Part shown: piece by piece, positions 1 to 8,155 of the stretch
Layout: each line of letters opens with the position of its first letter
How positions within the stretch are numbered: the stretch's first letter is position 1
Assembly: GCA_051878835.1 (NCBI GenBank)
Contig: JBJEKW010000073.1
Location: 1 to 38,268 of the forward strand
DNA length: 38,268 nt
Direction: 5' to 3'
Origin: Olsenella_K sp051878835
GTDB taxonomy: Bacteria; Actinomycetota; Coriobacteriia; Coriobacteriales; Atopobiaceae
Notes under the pieces: model-generated
What the model saw: only the letters and a program-made list of their open reading frames with translations
Database searches by the model: none
What the model was told of the DNA's origin: nothing
Program-made: the position numbers and the translations under genes

Positions 1-805
1 CGGCGTTCTGCTGGCGGAAGCGCTGGCGCAGCTGGGGGTTGGGGATGTAGATGTTTGACACCTGCAGGCCCGCCAGGTTGAAGGTCTTGCTGGCGGAGGT
101 GCAGATGACGCAGCGATTCAGCACCTCCGGCCCCAGGGTGGCCACGCTGGTGTGGTGGTGGCCCTCCAGCGCGAAGTCGGCGTGTATCTCGTCGGACACC
201 ACCACGACGTCGTGGCGGGCGCAGATGTCCAGCATCTGGCGCAGTTGGTCGGCGGTCCATGCCAGTCCCACGGGGTTGTGTGGGTTGCACAGCAGGAACA
301 GCCGCACGTGCTCCCGCTGCACGGCCCGCTCGAAGGCCTGGGGGTCAAACGAGTAGCTGGCGGTGTCCGCGTGGTAGTCCAGCGGGGCGTTCACCATGCG
401 TCGCCCGTTGTCCTGGATGACCTCGGCAAAGGGGTAGTACACGGGCTGCTGCAGGAGCACCGCCTCGCCGGGCTGCGCGTAGGCGCGCACGGCGCAGGCC
501 AGCGCGTACACCACGCCGGGCGTCACGGTGCACCACTGCGCCCGCGGCGTCCAGCCGTGGTGGCGCTGCATCCAGGAGGCGACCGCCTGGTGGTAGCCCT
601 CGGTGGGCTCGGTGTAGCCGAACACGCCGCGGCGCACGCGCTCCTGGAGGGCGTCCGTGATGAAGTCGGGCGTGGCGAAGTCCATGTCGGCCACCCACAG
701 GGGCAGAAGGTCGGGTGACTTGCCGCGCTGCACGGCGCAGTCGTACTTCAGGCAGCCGGTGCCCCTGCGGTCGATCGGCTGGTCAAAGTCGTATATCTGA
801 CTCAT
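1..805 (-). CDS. MalY/PatB family PLP-dependent C-S lyase (partial, 3' end cut off)
   Basis: Fold type I aminotransferase of the MalY/PatB group, which usually acts as a cystathionine beta-lyase releasing homocysteine, pyruvate and ammonia. The 268 visible residues start MSQIYDFDQPIDRRGT and include the family signature LLPLWVADMDFATP (residues 33-46), NPHNPVG (174-180), SDEIHADF (204-211) and the PLP-lysine motif SASKTFNLAGLQ with K240. About 120 C-terminal residues lie beyond the left edge. The start at 805 is fixed by TAGGAG just upstream, which overlaps the stop codon of the preceding transsulfuration gene with only 9 nt between the two genes. The pair is clearly one operon for sulfur amino acid interconversion. 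The exact substrate (cystathionine or cysteine) cannot be told from sequence. Confidence 0.9.
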   Translation of the reverse strand, partial: MSQIYDFDQPIDRRGTGCLKYDCAVQRGKSPDLLPLWVADMDFATPDFITDALQERVRRGVFGYTEPTEGYHQAVASWMQRHHGWTPRAQWCTVTPGVVYALACAVRAYAQPGEAVLLQQPVYYPFAEVIQDNGRRMVNAPLDYHADTASYSFDPQAFERAVQREHVRLFLLCNPHNPVGLAWTADQLRQMLDICARHDVVVVSDEIHADFALEGHHHTSVATLGPEVLNRCVICTSASKTFNLAGLQVSNIYIPNPQLRQRFRQQNA

Positions 806-814
806 GCTCTTCTC

Positions 815-1957
815 CTATGCCAGCGCCTGCTGCAGGTCGGCGATCAGGTCCTTCGGGTCCTCCAGGCCCACGGACAGCCTCAGCAGGCAGCCGTCGATGC
901 CCTTCTGCGCCAGCTCGTCGGCGGGGACGTCGGCGTGCGTCTGGGTCAGCGGGTAGGTGATTAGCGACTCGGCCCCGCCCAGGCTCTCGGCAAACAGTAT
1001 CAGGTGCACGTTCTCCAGCACGCGGCGCGCGGTCTCGGGCGTGTCCACGCGGAAGGTGATCATGCCACCGAAGCCCGTGCCCTGCTGCAGGCACAGCTGG
1101 TGGTCGGGGTTGTCGGGCAGGCCGGTGTAGGTGACCTGGGTCACCTTGGGGTGCCCCTGCAGCCACTGGGCTATGGCCAGCGCGCTCTTCTGGTGGCGCT
1201 CCATGCGCAGCGGCAGGGTCTTCAGGCCGCGGGCCACCAGCCATGCGTCGAAGGGCGAAAGCCCGGAGCCGATGGTTTTTATGAGGTAGCGCAGCTGGTC
1301 GGACACGTCCTGGCGAGACGTCACCACAAAGCCGCACACGACGTCGTTGTGGCCGCACAGGTACTTCGTGCCGCTGTGCACCACCACGTCCGCGCCCAGC
1401 TTCAGCGGGTTGCAGAAGTAGGGGGTCAGGAAGGTGTTGTCCACCACCAGCAGGGCGTCGTTGTCGTGGGCCAGCTGGGCCAGGCGGCGGATGTCCGACA
1501 CCACCATCAGCGGGTTCGTGGGGCTCTCGACGTAGATGGCCTTGGTGGCGGGCGTGATGAGGCGTGCCACGGCGTCCAGGTCGGACGTGTCGACCGACTG
1601 CACCTTGACGCCGTTCTTCCTGGTGACGGCGTCAAACAGCCTGATGGACCCGCCGTAGAGATCCCACGAGGTCACGATTTCGTCGCCCGGGCGGAACAGC
1701 TCCATCAGGCAGGCGATGGCGGCCATGCCGGACGAGAAGGCCAGACAGTCGACGCCTCCCTCGAGGTCGCGCACCGTGTCCTCCAGCGCCTCGCGCGTGG
1801 GGTTCTGCAGGCGCGAGTAGTCGTAGTCGCCGTGGCTGCCGTTGGTGCCCAGGCTGTCGTGCGCGTACGAGGCGGTCATGTACAGGGGCATCACCAGGCT
1901 GCCGACGGGGTCGGCAAAGCGGGTCTGGGTGTGGATGCAGCGAGTGGAAAAGTCCAT
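815..1957 (-). CDS. Cystathionine gamma-synthase/lyase family PLP enzyme
   Basis: Cys/Met metabolism PLP enzyme of 380 aa, the normal length for MetB/MetC/CGL proteins. Visible motifs are YSRLQNPT (residues 47-54), the active-site region AFSSGMAAI (73-81), VESPTNPL (143-150), VVDNTFLTP (171-179) and the PLP lysine K198 in HSGTKYLCGHND. It probably catalyses either gamma-synthase chemistry (O-acyl-homoserine plus cysteine) or cystathionine gamma-lysis; the family does not separate these cleanly by motif. The downstream MalY-like gene could complete homocysteine formation, which favours the MetB role, but this is inference. It is the first gene of the minus-strand operon and divergent from a LysR regulator, which is its likely controller through the AT-rich region at 1958-2289. 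Confidence 0.93.
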   Translation of the reverse strand: MDFSTRCIHTQTRFADPVGSLVMPLYMTASYAHDSLGTNGSHGDYDYSRLQNPTREALEDTVRDLEGGVDCLAFSSGMAAIACLMELFRPGDEIVTSWDLYGGSIRLFDAVTRKNGVKVQSVDTSDLDAVARLITPATKAIYVESPTNPLMVVSDIRRLAQLAHDNDALLVVDNTFLTPYFCNPLKLGADVVVHSGTKYLCGHNDVVCGFVVTSRQDVSDQLRYLIKTIGSGLSPFDAWLVARGLKTLPLRMERHQKSALAIAQWLQGHPKVTQVTYTGLPDNPDHQLCLQQGTGFGGMITFRVDTPETARRVLENVHLILFAESLGGAESLITYPLTQTHADVPADELAQKGIDGCLLRLSVGLEDPKDLIADLQQALA

Positions 1958-2289
1958 GGTGTGCCCCCTGTAGGCTCGTATGGGGTGGCGGCATCGGTTG
2001 AATGCCGCTCGTGTGACGCCCCTGCGCGTCTGTGGCTATAGAGTAAATAGATATTCTTTCTGGCTGTCAACGGAGAAGAAAATACCAGGTAGAACGTATA
2101 ATCCATAGCAGGTAGATGGGAATTGAAATACCTGCAGTTCTTCTTACAATATCTATAATATAGATAGCTAACCATCCAAAATGTGACGTTCGGCAGCCGA
2201 GGGGCCACCAGAGTCTCCACACGTTCGTGGGACACTGTTGGGAACGTGCCCGGCGGGGCATGGGCCGGACGTCCACATGGGAGGCGCGC
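1958..2289. promoter_or_regulatory. AT-rich divergent control region between the transsulfuration operon and lysR
   Basis: About 330 bp without a gene. The section from about 2035 to 2185 is strikingly AT-rich against the GC-rich surroundings and should hold the divergent promoters of the operon and the LysR gene. It contains the perfect palindrome at 2150-2166 described separately and related A/T tracts such as AGTAAATAGATATTC near 2042. No ORF here looks coding. Confidence 0.6.
2150..2166. promoter_or_regulatory. Perfect 17-bp palindrome, probable LysR operator
   Basis: The sequence TATCTATAATATAGATA is a perfect inverted repeat of 8-bp arms around a central A. It fits the T-N11-A rule for LysR-type regulator sites and lies in the divergent intergenic region next to a LysR gene, about 125 bp upstream of its start. 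Assignment to that regulator is inference from position and pattern. Confidence 0.55.
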
Positions 2290-3312
2290 ATGAACCTGAG
2301 GCAGCTAGGCTATTTCGTGGCCATAGCGGAGGAGCACCAGCTGACCGCGGCGGCGCGCAGGCTGCACATCTCGCAGCCGCCGCTGTCCTACGAGCTGGCG
2401 TCGCTGGAGCGCGAGCTGGGCGTGACGCTGGTGGACCGCGGGCCGCGCGGCGTCACCCTGACCGAGGCGGGCGAGGTCCTGTACAAGCGCTCGCTGGCCA
2501 TCCTGGACATGGTGGGCACCACCGAGCGCGAGGTGGAGGGCTTCGGCAAGGGGCAGCGCGGGACGCTGACCGTGGGCATCATCTCGTCCTCGGGCGGGCA
2601 GGTGCCCAACGACGCCATGAGGGCGTTCACGCAGGACTACCCCTCCGTGCGCTTCCGCCTGCGCGAGGGCAACACCTACGAGGTGCTGGACCTGCTGCGC
2701 AAGGGGGCCGTCGACGTGGGCGTGGTGCGCACGCCGTTCGACCAGTCGGGGCTCGAGCTGGTGTATCTGGACCCCGAGCCCATGGTGGCGCTGATGCCCG
2801 AAGGCTTCGTGTGCGGCAGCGACCCCGACGTGGTGCGGATCAGCGAGCTCTCCGGCGTGCCCGTCGTGCTGTACCGCCGCTTCGAGCGCATCGTGGAGGA
2901 GTGCTTCCTCGACGCCGACGCGGAGCTGTTTGCCTCGTGCGTGAACGACGACGCGCGCACAACGAGCGTCTGGGCAAAGAAGGGCATGGGCGTGGGCCTG
3001 GTGCCCCAGTCGTTTTTGTCCATGGTGGCGCTGGACGGCGTCACGGTGAAGCGCGTGGACGAGAAGCGCCTGGTCACGCGCATGTGCATCGCCTGGCCCA
3101 AGGGCAGGCGCCTGAGCTCGCTGGCCCAGAGGTTCGTGCAGATGTTCGAGCCGGCGCAGAAGGACGGGCCTGGCAAGAAGGGCGAAACCGTAGAGGCGGG
3201 CTCGGTGGCGCAGAAGGGCGAGCCTGGCAAGAAGGACGAGCCAGCAAAGGCAAGCGCTACTGATCAAGGTGGCGAGCCTCAGCAGGACGGCGGGACAGCG
3301 GAAGGCGAATGA
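2290..3312 (+). CDS. LysR-family transcriptional regulator with a low-complexity C-terminal tail
   Basis: LysR-type regulator of 340 aa. The N-terminal winged helix-turn-helix is plain (MNLRQLGYFVAIAEEHQLTA then AARRLHISQPPLSYELASLE), followed by a LysR substrate-binding domain up to about residue 285. The start at 2290 is preferred over upstream in-frame starts because GGGAGG precedes it and the HTH begins at once. Residues 289-340 form an odd hydrophilic tail containing two copies of an 18-residue repeat (AQKDGPGKKGE and AQKGEPGKKDE, a 54-bp DNA repeat at 3153 and 3207); normal family members stop near residue 290-300. The gene is divergent from the cystathionine synthase/lyase operon and probably regulates it in response to a sulfur metabolite. 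Confidence 0.93.
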   Translation: MNLRQLGYFVAIAEEHQLTAAARRLHISQPPLSYELASLERELGVTLVDRGPRGVTLTEAGEVLYKRSLAILDMVGTTEREVEGFGKGQRGTLTVGIISSSGGQVPNDAMRAFTQDYPSVRFRLREGNTYEVLDLLRKGAVDVGVVRTPFDQSGLELVYLDPEPMVALMPEGFVCGSDPDVVRISELSGVPVVLYRRFERIVEECFLDADAELFASCVNDDARTTSVWAKKGMGVGLVPQSFLSMVALDGVTVKRVDEKRLVTRMCIAWPKGRRLSSLAQRFVQMFEPAQKDGPGKKGETVEAGSVAQKGEPGKKDEPAKASATDQGGEPQQDGGTAEGE

Positions 3313-3432
3313 CCTGAGCAGGCGGCGGAGTTGCGGAAGTCGGATGACCTGTGCAGGATGGCGGGCCCACGCAGGGCAGCGAAGCTGCGGAAGACGCCCC
3401 GACGGCCAAGTAAGTACGGCCCGAATAGTAAA

Positions 3433-3469
3433 AGCCCCTCGCGACGCTGCGTCACGAGGGGCTGTTTTT
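3433..3469. terminator. Bidirectional rho-independent terminator
   Basis: The stem AGCCCCTCG (3433-3441) pairs with CGAGGGGCT (3455-3463), with further inner pairing GACG/CGTC. T5 follows on the plus strand and a TTTT run follows on the minus strand. It sits between the convergent LysR gene and tatA and can serve both. Confidence 0.85.
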
Positions 3470-3555
3470 CGAATCTGTGGCGGCGGTTGGGCCGTCGAGA
3501 GAGTTGCGCTTCTTGACCGATCCGGCGTTTTACGGATGGCGGGGGCTGAGTTGGG

Positions 3556-3738
3556 CTACTCGTCCGAGTCGGACTTCGAGGAAGAGCCGTCCTCGGAATC
3601 GTCGGTGCCCTCCATGCCCTCGCGGACGTTGCGGACGGTCTTGCCCAGCGCGGAGCCCAGCTTCGGGAGGTTCTTCGGCCCGAAGATCAGGACGGCGACA
3701 ACGAGGATTACCAGGACTTCCATGGGACCAAGGTTCAT
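3556..3738 (-). CDS. tatA: Sec-independent translocase protein TatA/TatE
   Basis: Small 60-aa pore-forming component of the twin-arginine translocase. It has the classic TatA layout: a single N-terminal membrane helix (about residues 5-19, VLVILVVAVLIF), the hinge FGPKNLPKLGSALGK (F19-G20-P21), then a short amphipathic helix and an acidic, Ser-rich tail ending KSDSDE. The protein is shorter than the 80-90 aa of many TatA proteins but complete. AAGGAA lies just upstream of the ATG. tatB and tatC are not in the window. A twin-arginine lipoprotein substrate is encoded at 14455-15546, so a Tat pathway has at least one local client. Confidence 0.93.
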   Translation of the reverse strand: MNLGPMEVLVILVVAVLIFGPKNLPKLGSALGKTVRNVREGMEGTDDSEDGSSSKSDSDE

Positions 3739-3971
3739 GATGGTCTTCCTTTCTGACGGCGGGCCCCTGCGCCGGTGCGGCCTCGAAGCCTAGCTGATGC
3801 TGCGTCTGTTTGCCTTTACGCTAGACTCGACGGAGGGATTAGTAAAATACATCTTTCGGTGATGAACCATTCAAAGGATGTATGTTGTTCAAACGACCTG
3901 GTGACGGGTGCTGTGTTGGACCCGTGCTGGGCAGCAATTCGACAGAAGTGGGCAGGGTTTGGGGGCAGCGG

Positions 3972-4913
3972 ATGCATCGCGTGGGAGACCTGGTTGTTGC
4001 GGACGTGGATGGCCAGACGCTTTTGGGCCGCGTCGAGAGCGTGGTGGACGGCGCGCTGCAGGACGGCCAGTCCGTGTACGACGTGGCGTTCGAGCGCATG
4101 ACCCTGCACGGCATGCTGGACAGTGAGCTTGCGCCGGCGACATCGGAGCAGGTCGGGGCCGTGCTGCTGGGACTGCAGTCCGGCGAGGGCCTGTTGGGGA
4201 TGATGGGGCAGGTCGCAGATGGGACGCCGGGTCAGGCCACGGACGAGGCGGCAGGCCAGGCTAACGCCCCGCAGGTGGACCTTGGCGGCAGAGCAAAGGT
4301 CGCGCACGGCCAGACCGAGCTGCTTCGCGACGCCTATCTGCGGAGTCGTTACCTCGAGCTTCTGGGCGAGACGGCTTTGCGGCCGAGCGCTTCCGGGGAA
4401 AGCTCCGGGGAATCGAACCACGTCGACGATTCGAGCGCTTCTATCTCTTCGGACGTGCTCAGCCAGGTGGAGCCGTGGGAGGGACTGCCCGCGAAGGGGG
4501 CAAGGGTTCGCTTCGCGGTCGGTGCTGGAGGCGCGGCGGATATGCATGTCTCGACGGATTCTGCGCGTTCAGCCATCCCACACCCAGTCAGCCCTTATTT
4601 CTACGGCGTCATGGACGGGGCCTGGGAGTCGCCCGCGGGAGAGCGCTTTGCCAGTGTGAAGGTGCTGGGCGGCACCTGCCTTGTGCCCCCGGAGCAGCTG
4701 GAGGCGTGTCCCGAGTCGCAGAGCCAGTCGGCTCGGTTCGCGGTGGGGGAGCGGGCGCGCTACGTCAGCGAGGGGCACGCGGACGATCCCGAGTTCGAGG
4801 GGACGGTGGTCTCGGTGGCCCTGCGACCCACGAACGAGTGGGCCTACGACCTGCAGTTTGATGACGGATACACCCTGGAGCAGCTGGGTGCGGACGAGCT
4901 GGTGAAGGCGTAG
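3972..4913 (+). CDS. Hypothetical protein with two possible SH3-like barrel segments
   Basis: I do not recognise this gene. From the ATG at 3972 it encodes 313 aa; an in-frame ATG at 3882 would add 30 residues that look unlike the rest. An N-terminal segment (VGDLVVADVDGQTLLGRVES, about residues 3-22) and a C-terminal one (VGERARYVSEG then FEGTVVSVALRP, WAYDLQFDDGYT, about residues 255-305) both read like small KOW/SH3/Tudor-type barrels. The middle is low-complexity and Gly/Ser/Ala-rich. There is no signal peptide and no membrane segment. The gene is flanked by tatA (divergent) and the first palindromic repeat array, with no operon partner. Codon pattern supports coding, but the product and the start are uncertain. 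Confidence 0.6.
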   Translation: MHRVGDLVVADVDGQTLLGRVESVVDGALQDGQSVYDVAFERMTLHGMLDSELAPATSEQVGAVLLGLQSGEGLLGMMGQVADGTPGQATDEAAGQANAPQVDLGGRAKVAHGQTELLRDAYLRSRYLELLGETALRPSASGESSGESNHVDDSSASISSDVLSQVEPWEGLPAKGARVRFAVGAGGAADMHVSTDSARSAIPHPVSPYFYGVMDGAWESPAGERFASVKVLGGTCLVPPEQLEACPESQSQSARFAVGERARYVSEGHADDPEFEGTVVSVALRPTNEWAYDLQFDDGYTLEQLGADELVKA

Positions 4914-5955
4914 GGGCGCGTGGCGCCCACCGGACCACCACCCGAACCGTCGCCCGGACTGCCCCTCGACCCACTCCGTATCGCCCAAACCACCTTCTAA
5001 ACCACCTCCACTACCTTGTCGCGCGCAAACCTGTCGGGTGCGGGTACCCGCAGCAGCCACGTTTGCGCACGGGCCTGCAGAAGTGGCAGGTGTGAGCGCC
5101 CACAGGTCCGACTTCTGCATTCAGGTGCCTCAAATTTCGGAGGGACAAGCCGCTCACCTGGGGTTTTGTGGGAGATGCAAGACGGACCCCTGCAGAAGTG
5201 ACAGGCGTGAGCGCCCACAGGTCCGACTTCTGCAGAAATGTCTGCAGAAGTGGCTGGCGTGGGCGCCCATACCCCCTAGTTCTGCGTTCAGGATTCTCCG
5301 GCTTTGGGTCGATGAAGCCTTGGCCTCGACTAATGCAAGAAGGGGGTTTCGGGTCGGAGTCTCGGAGTGGCGTTGCTGAACGGCGTTTCGGGATGGCGCT
5401 ACGGCGCGGAGCTTCGGAGTGGCGTTTCACGCGGGCGTTCGGAACCCCTGCGTGGGGTTGCTTCAGGCGGCTGCAAAGGTGGGATTCATCGCGCGCTTCC
5501 GAACTGAATCAAGCTGCTGTTGCCGAGGATCTGTGGACTGCCCGTCGGCTCGCGAGTCCTCTCGTTCAGCGTATTTGCAAGGTATAGAATGTAGCCCCAA
5601 CGCCCGAGTGCCCGCTGCGGCGCCGGGTGTGCTGCGAGCCGCACGTAGGCCAGGCCATGCACGCGTTGTTTCACGCGGGATGCCTCAAGCGCATCGTTTC
5701 GATTGCGATGTTGAGAAGACCATCTCGCTCGCGGGATGCGTGTGCGGGATGCATGCGAGAGATCCATGCGCGAGATGCCTGCCCGATGCGCCCATGCGCG
5801 GTGCTTGCACGAGCCACCTGCGCATGGCGCCCGCATGAGTCACCCGCAGCGAAGCGCATCATCAAAAGAACCCGGCCCGCACGCAGGCCCCAACGAAACA
5901 CAAACGAACCACCAATGCACCTTGTGGCAGCTTTGCCACGGAAACGCGAGGAATC
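4914..5955. other. 1-kb non-coding stretch with repeats
   Basis: I see no credible gene. The stretch holds palindromic repeat array 1 (5075-5287), then degenerate short repeats: TCGGAGTGGCGTT occurs twice (near 5366 and 5416) within related GGCGTTTCGG-type units, and 5725-5835 is full of loosely repeated ATGCGCGAGATGC-like words. ORFs here in all frames are low-complexity by-products of these repeats. TATAGAATG near 5582 resembles a -10 box, but no matching -35 is obvious. The promoter of the following L,D-transpeptidase gene must lie in the last part. Confidence 0.7.
5075..5287. repeat. Palindromic repeat array 1 (three elements, inverted orientation)
   Basis: Three copies of a 45-46-bp imperfect palindrome lie at 5075-5119, 5190-5235 and 5242-5287. 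Each has outer arms CTGCAGAAGT / ACTTCTGCAG and a GC-rich centre near GGGCGCCC (here often GAGCGCCC). The linker between the first two, read on the minus strand, matches the linker of arrays 2 and 3 (CCTGAATGCAGAAGTCGG, CCCAGGT, GGCTTG). This array is therefore inverted relative to the others. The third copy is the most degenerate. Confidence 0.9.
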
Positions 5956-7503
5956 ATGAAGCGCAGCACCGCAAGCCACATGGCTTCGACGTCTGGCAAG
6001 CACTCGACCGCAAATCTTGGAACCTGGGCCATGCCTGCGCGGGGCGGGATGCCCCAAGGCAATGAGCAAGGTGGTAGCGGCGCGACGGGTGGCAATGGCG
6101 CGAAGCCCGCCAAGCGCCATCATCGCGGGCCCATCATCGCCCTGGTGATCGTCTTGGTCCTGCTGGCCTCGGCGTATGGCGGTGGCGTGTACTACTTCCA
6201 GAGTCACTTCTTGCCCAACACGACGGCGAACGGGTACGACGTGTCGCTCCAGACGTCAGACCAGCTGCAGCAGGACGTGCAGTCGAGCGCGGCCCAGTAC
6301 ACCTTGCAGGCCACAGCCGGCCAGTTCCAGCACGCCTTCACCTCGGACGAGCTGGGCCTCAGCGTCGACGCCTCCTCGGTGGCCTCCTCGGCCATGCAGC
6401 AGTCTGCCAGACTGGCCACGCGCTGGCCGCTGGAGCTGACGAAGTCGCACGTCTACCAGGCTGACGAGGGCACCGCGGTGGACCAGGACAAGCTGCAGGC
6501 CAGCGTGACCCAGTCTGTGGACGACTACAACTCCAGTGCCACCCTGCCCCAGGACGCCACGGTGGGCTACGACGACCAGCAGGGCAGCTTCGTCGTGAAC
6601 CCCGAGGTCGCAGGCACGGCCGTGGTGGCGGACGTCGTGAGCTCCGCCGTGCAGCAGGGCGCCCTTGCGCTGCAGCCCAGCGTGGCGTGTGACGACTCGG
6701 CCATCGTGGCCCCCAACCTGACGTCCTCCGACGCCGGCCTGGCCGCAGCCGCCAACAAGGCCAACCAGATGCTGCAGCTGCAGATTCCCCTGACTGAGGA
6801 CGGCCAACAGAAGCTGACCGTGAACCGCGACCAGATCCTGAACTGGATCAGCATCGACGACCAGCATCAGGTCAGCGTGGACACGGGCGCCATCTCGACG
6901 TACGTAAAGAAGACCGTGGCCCCTGCCTGCGCAAAGAGCGACGACACGCATACCTACTCGGTAGACCGCAAGAAGCTGACACAGTCCATCGCCGACGGCG
7001 TGAACGACCTGTCGAACGCCAGCATCGAGGTGCCCCTGGTGAGCAAGGAGAAGGCCAAGCAGGCGGACACCACCCAGACGACGCAGACGAACTGGGACGG
7101 CTCTGGCCGCTACCTGGACGTGGACATCTCGAATCAGTACGCGCGCCTGTACGACGAGCAGGGCAACGTTTTGTGGGAGACGTCCGTCGTCACGGGCAAC
7201 ACCAGCGAGGGCCGCTCCACGCCCACGGGCACGTACTCCATCAACGCAAAGACGCGTGACATGACGCTGACGGGCTCCGACGAGAACGGCGACGGCAAGC
7301 CCGACTACACGAGCCACGTGGACTACTGGATGCCCTTCATCGGCAACTCCTACGGCTTCCACGACGCTACCTGGCGCAGCAACTTCGGCGGCAGCATCTA
7401 CAAGAGCTCGGGCTCGCACGGCTGCGTGAACCTGCCCTACGCGAAGGCCCAGCAGCTGTTCAGCCTGGTAAACGTGGGTGACCGCGTGGTCATCCACAAG
7501 TAG
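5956..7503 (+). CDS. L,D-transpeptidase (YkuD domain) with membrane anchor
   Basis: Peptidoglycan L,D-transpeptidase of 515 aa that forms 3-3 cross-links or attaches proteins outside the membrane. A Gly/Lys-rich cytoplasmic N-terminus leads to one membrane helix (about residues 58-82, PIIALVIVLVLLASAYGGG), then a long Gln/Ser-rich extracytoplasmic region typical of the peptidoglycan-binding modules of this family. The C-terminal YkuD domain (about residues 380-515) has the catalytic motif SGSHGCVNLP with H488 and C490, and GFHDATW with H469. The final residues GDRVVIHK are the usual domain end. The gene is followed within a few bases by the release-factor-like gene, so the two may be co-transcribed. 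Confidence 0.93.
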   Translation: MKRSTASHMASTSGKHSTANLGTWAMPARGGMPQGNEQGGSGATGGNGAKPAKRHHRGPIIALVIVLVLLASAYGGGVYYFQSHFLPNTTANGYDVSLQTSDQLQQDVQSSAAQYTLQATAGQFQHAFTSDELGLSVDASSVASSAMQQSARLATRWPLELTKSHVYQADEGTAVDQDKLQASVTQSVDDYNSSATLPQDATVGYDDQQGSFVVNPEVAGTAVVADVVSSAVQQGALALQPSVACDDSAIVAPNLTSSDAGLAAAANKANQMLQLQIPLTEDGQQKLTVNRDQILNWISIDDQHQVSVDTGAISTYVKKTVAPACAKSDDTHTYSVDRKKLTQSIADGVNDLSNASIEVPLVSKEKAKQADTTQTTQTNWDGSGRYLDVDISNQYARLYDEQGNVLWETSVVTGNTSEGRSTPTGTYSINAKTRDMTLTGSDENGDGKPDYTSHVDYWMPFIGNSYGFHDATWRSNFGGSIYKSSGSHGCVNLPYAKAQQLFSLVNVGDRVVIHK

Positions 7504-7514
7504 TGGGAGGACCC

Positions 7515-7889
7515 ATGGAGCAGGGAAGGCTGTCGCACAAGGACTACGCCCGCCTGGCGCAGCAAAGCGACCGGCAGATCGAGAAGAGCTGCCACGTCGA
7601 GGCGTTCCACGCCAGCGGACCGGGCGGCCAGGGCGTGAACACGGCCGACTCCGCGGTCAGGATGGTGCATGTGCCCACGGGCATCACGGTGGTCAGCCGC
7701 GAGTCCCGCAGCCAGTACCAGAACCGTCAGCTGTGCCTGCAGAAGCTGCGCCAGGAGTTCAGCCGCCGCGCCAAGGTGCCGAAGCACCGCCGCAAGACCC
7801 GCCCCAGCAAGGCCCAAAGGCAGAAGCGTCTGGACCAGAAGCGCATCCGCTCGCAGGTCAAGCGCCTGCGCCAACGGCCGCTGGACTAG
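7515..7889 (+). CDS. Stand-alone GGQ release-factor domain protein (ArfB/YaeJ-like)
   Basis: Peptidyl-tRNA hydrolase domain protein of 124 aa that corresponds to the catalytic domain of class I release factors without the codon-recognition domains. The GGQ motif is at residues 37-39 in ASGPGGQGVNTADSAVR, followed by the conserved QYQNRQLCLQKL and a very basic C-terminal tail (RRKTRPSKAQRQKR). This architecture matches ArfB-type ribosome rescue factors, in which the basic tail enters the empty mRNA channel. RF-H-like proteins are an alternative, and rescue activity here is inference. GGGAGG sits 4 nt before the ATG at 7515; a GTG at 7503 overlapping the transpeptidase stop is a less likely start. 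A strong terminator follows. Confidence 0.88.
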   Translation: MEQGRLSHKDYARLAQQSDRQIEKSCHVEAFHASGPGGQGVNTADSAVRMVHVPTGITVVSRESRSQYQNRQLCLQKLRQEFSRRAKVPKHRRKTRPSKAQRQKRLDQKRIRSQVKRLRQRPLD

Positions 7890-7997
7890 TCCGCGCCGCG
7901 ACGAAGCTGCTGTCACGACCCGGTGCCGCCCCCCCAAGAGGCCTCTACGTCGCCCAGCCGCCGCACGCTACCGCAAAGAGCAAATCGAATTCGGGCG

Positions 7998-8034
7998 AAA
8001 CCCCGCCGACGCCTCTGCGTCGGCGGGGTTTCTT
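7998..8034 (+). terminator. Rho-independent terminator
   Basis: A perfect stem AAACCCCGCCGACGC / GCGTCGGCGGGGTTT with a CTCT loop is followed by a short T-rich run. It ends the transpeptidase/release-factor unit. Confidence 0.9.
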
Positions 8035-8155
8035 CGACGTAACGGGTGCTAAATGCCTGCTACGTATGCAACTGAACCATATGTGAAGGTGATAATCTCA
8101 TAGGTATGAAAGCGCTGCGGCGCCAGGGTGCGCCGCCTGTATGTGAGGGGACCCC

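Noticed and set aside
1958..2289. SAM riboswitch upstream of the transsulfuration operon
   Set aside because: The leader is AT-rich and lacks the conserved SAM-I core; a LysR operator is the simpler reading.
5168..5838. Several 110-140-aa ORFs in both strands
   Set aside because: They run through palindromic and degenerate repeats, lack ribosome-binding sites and have biased, non-globular composition.
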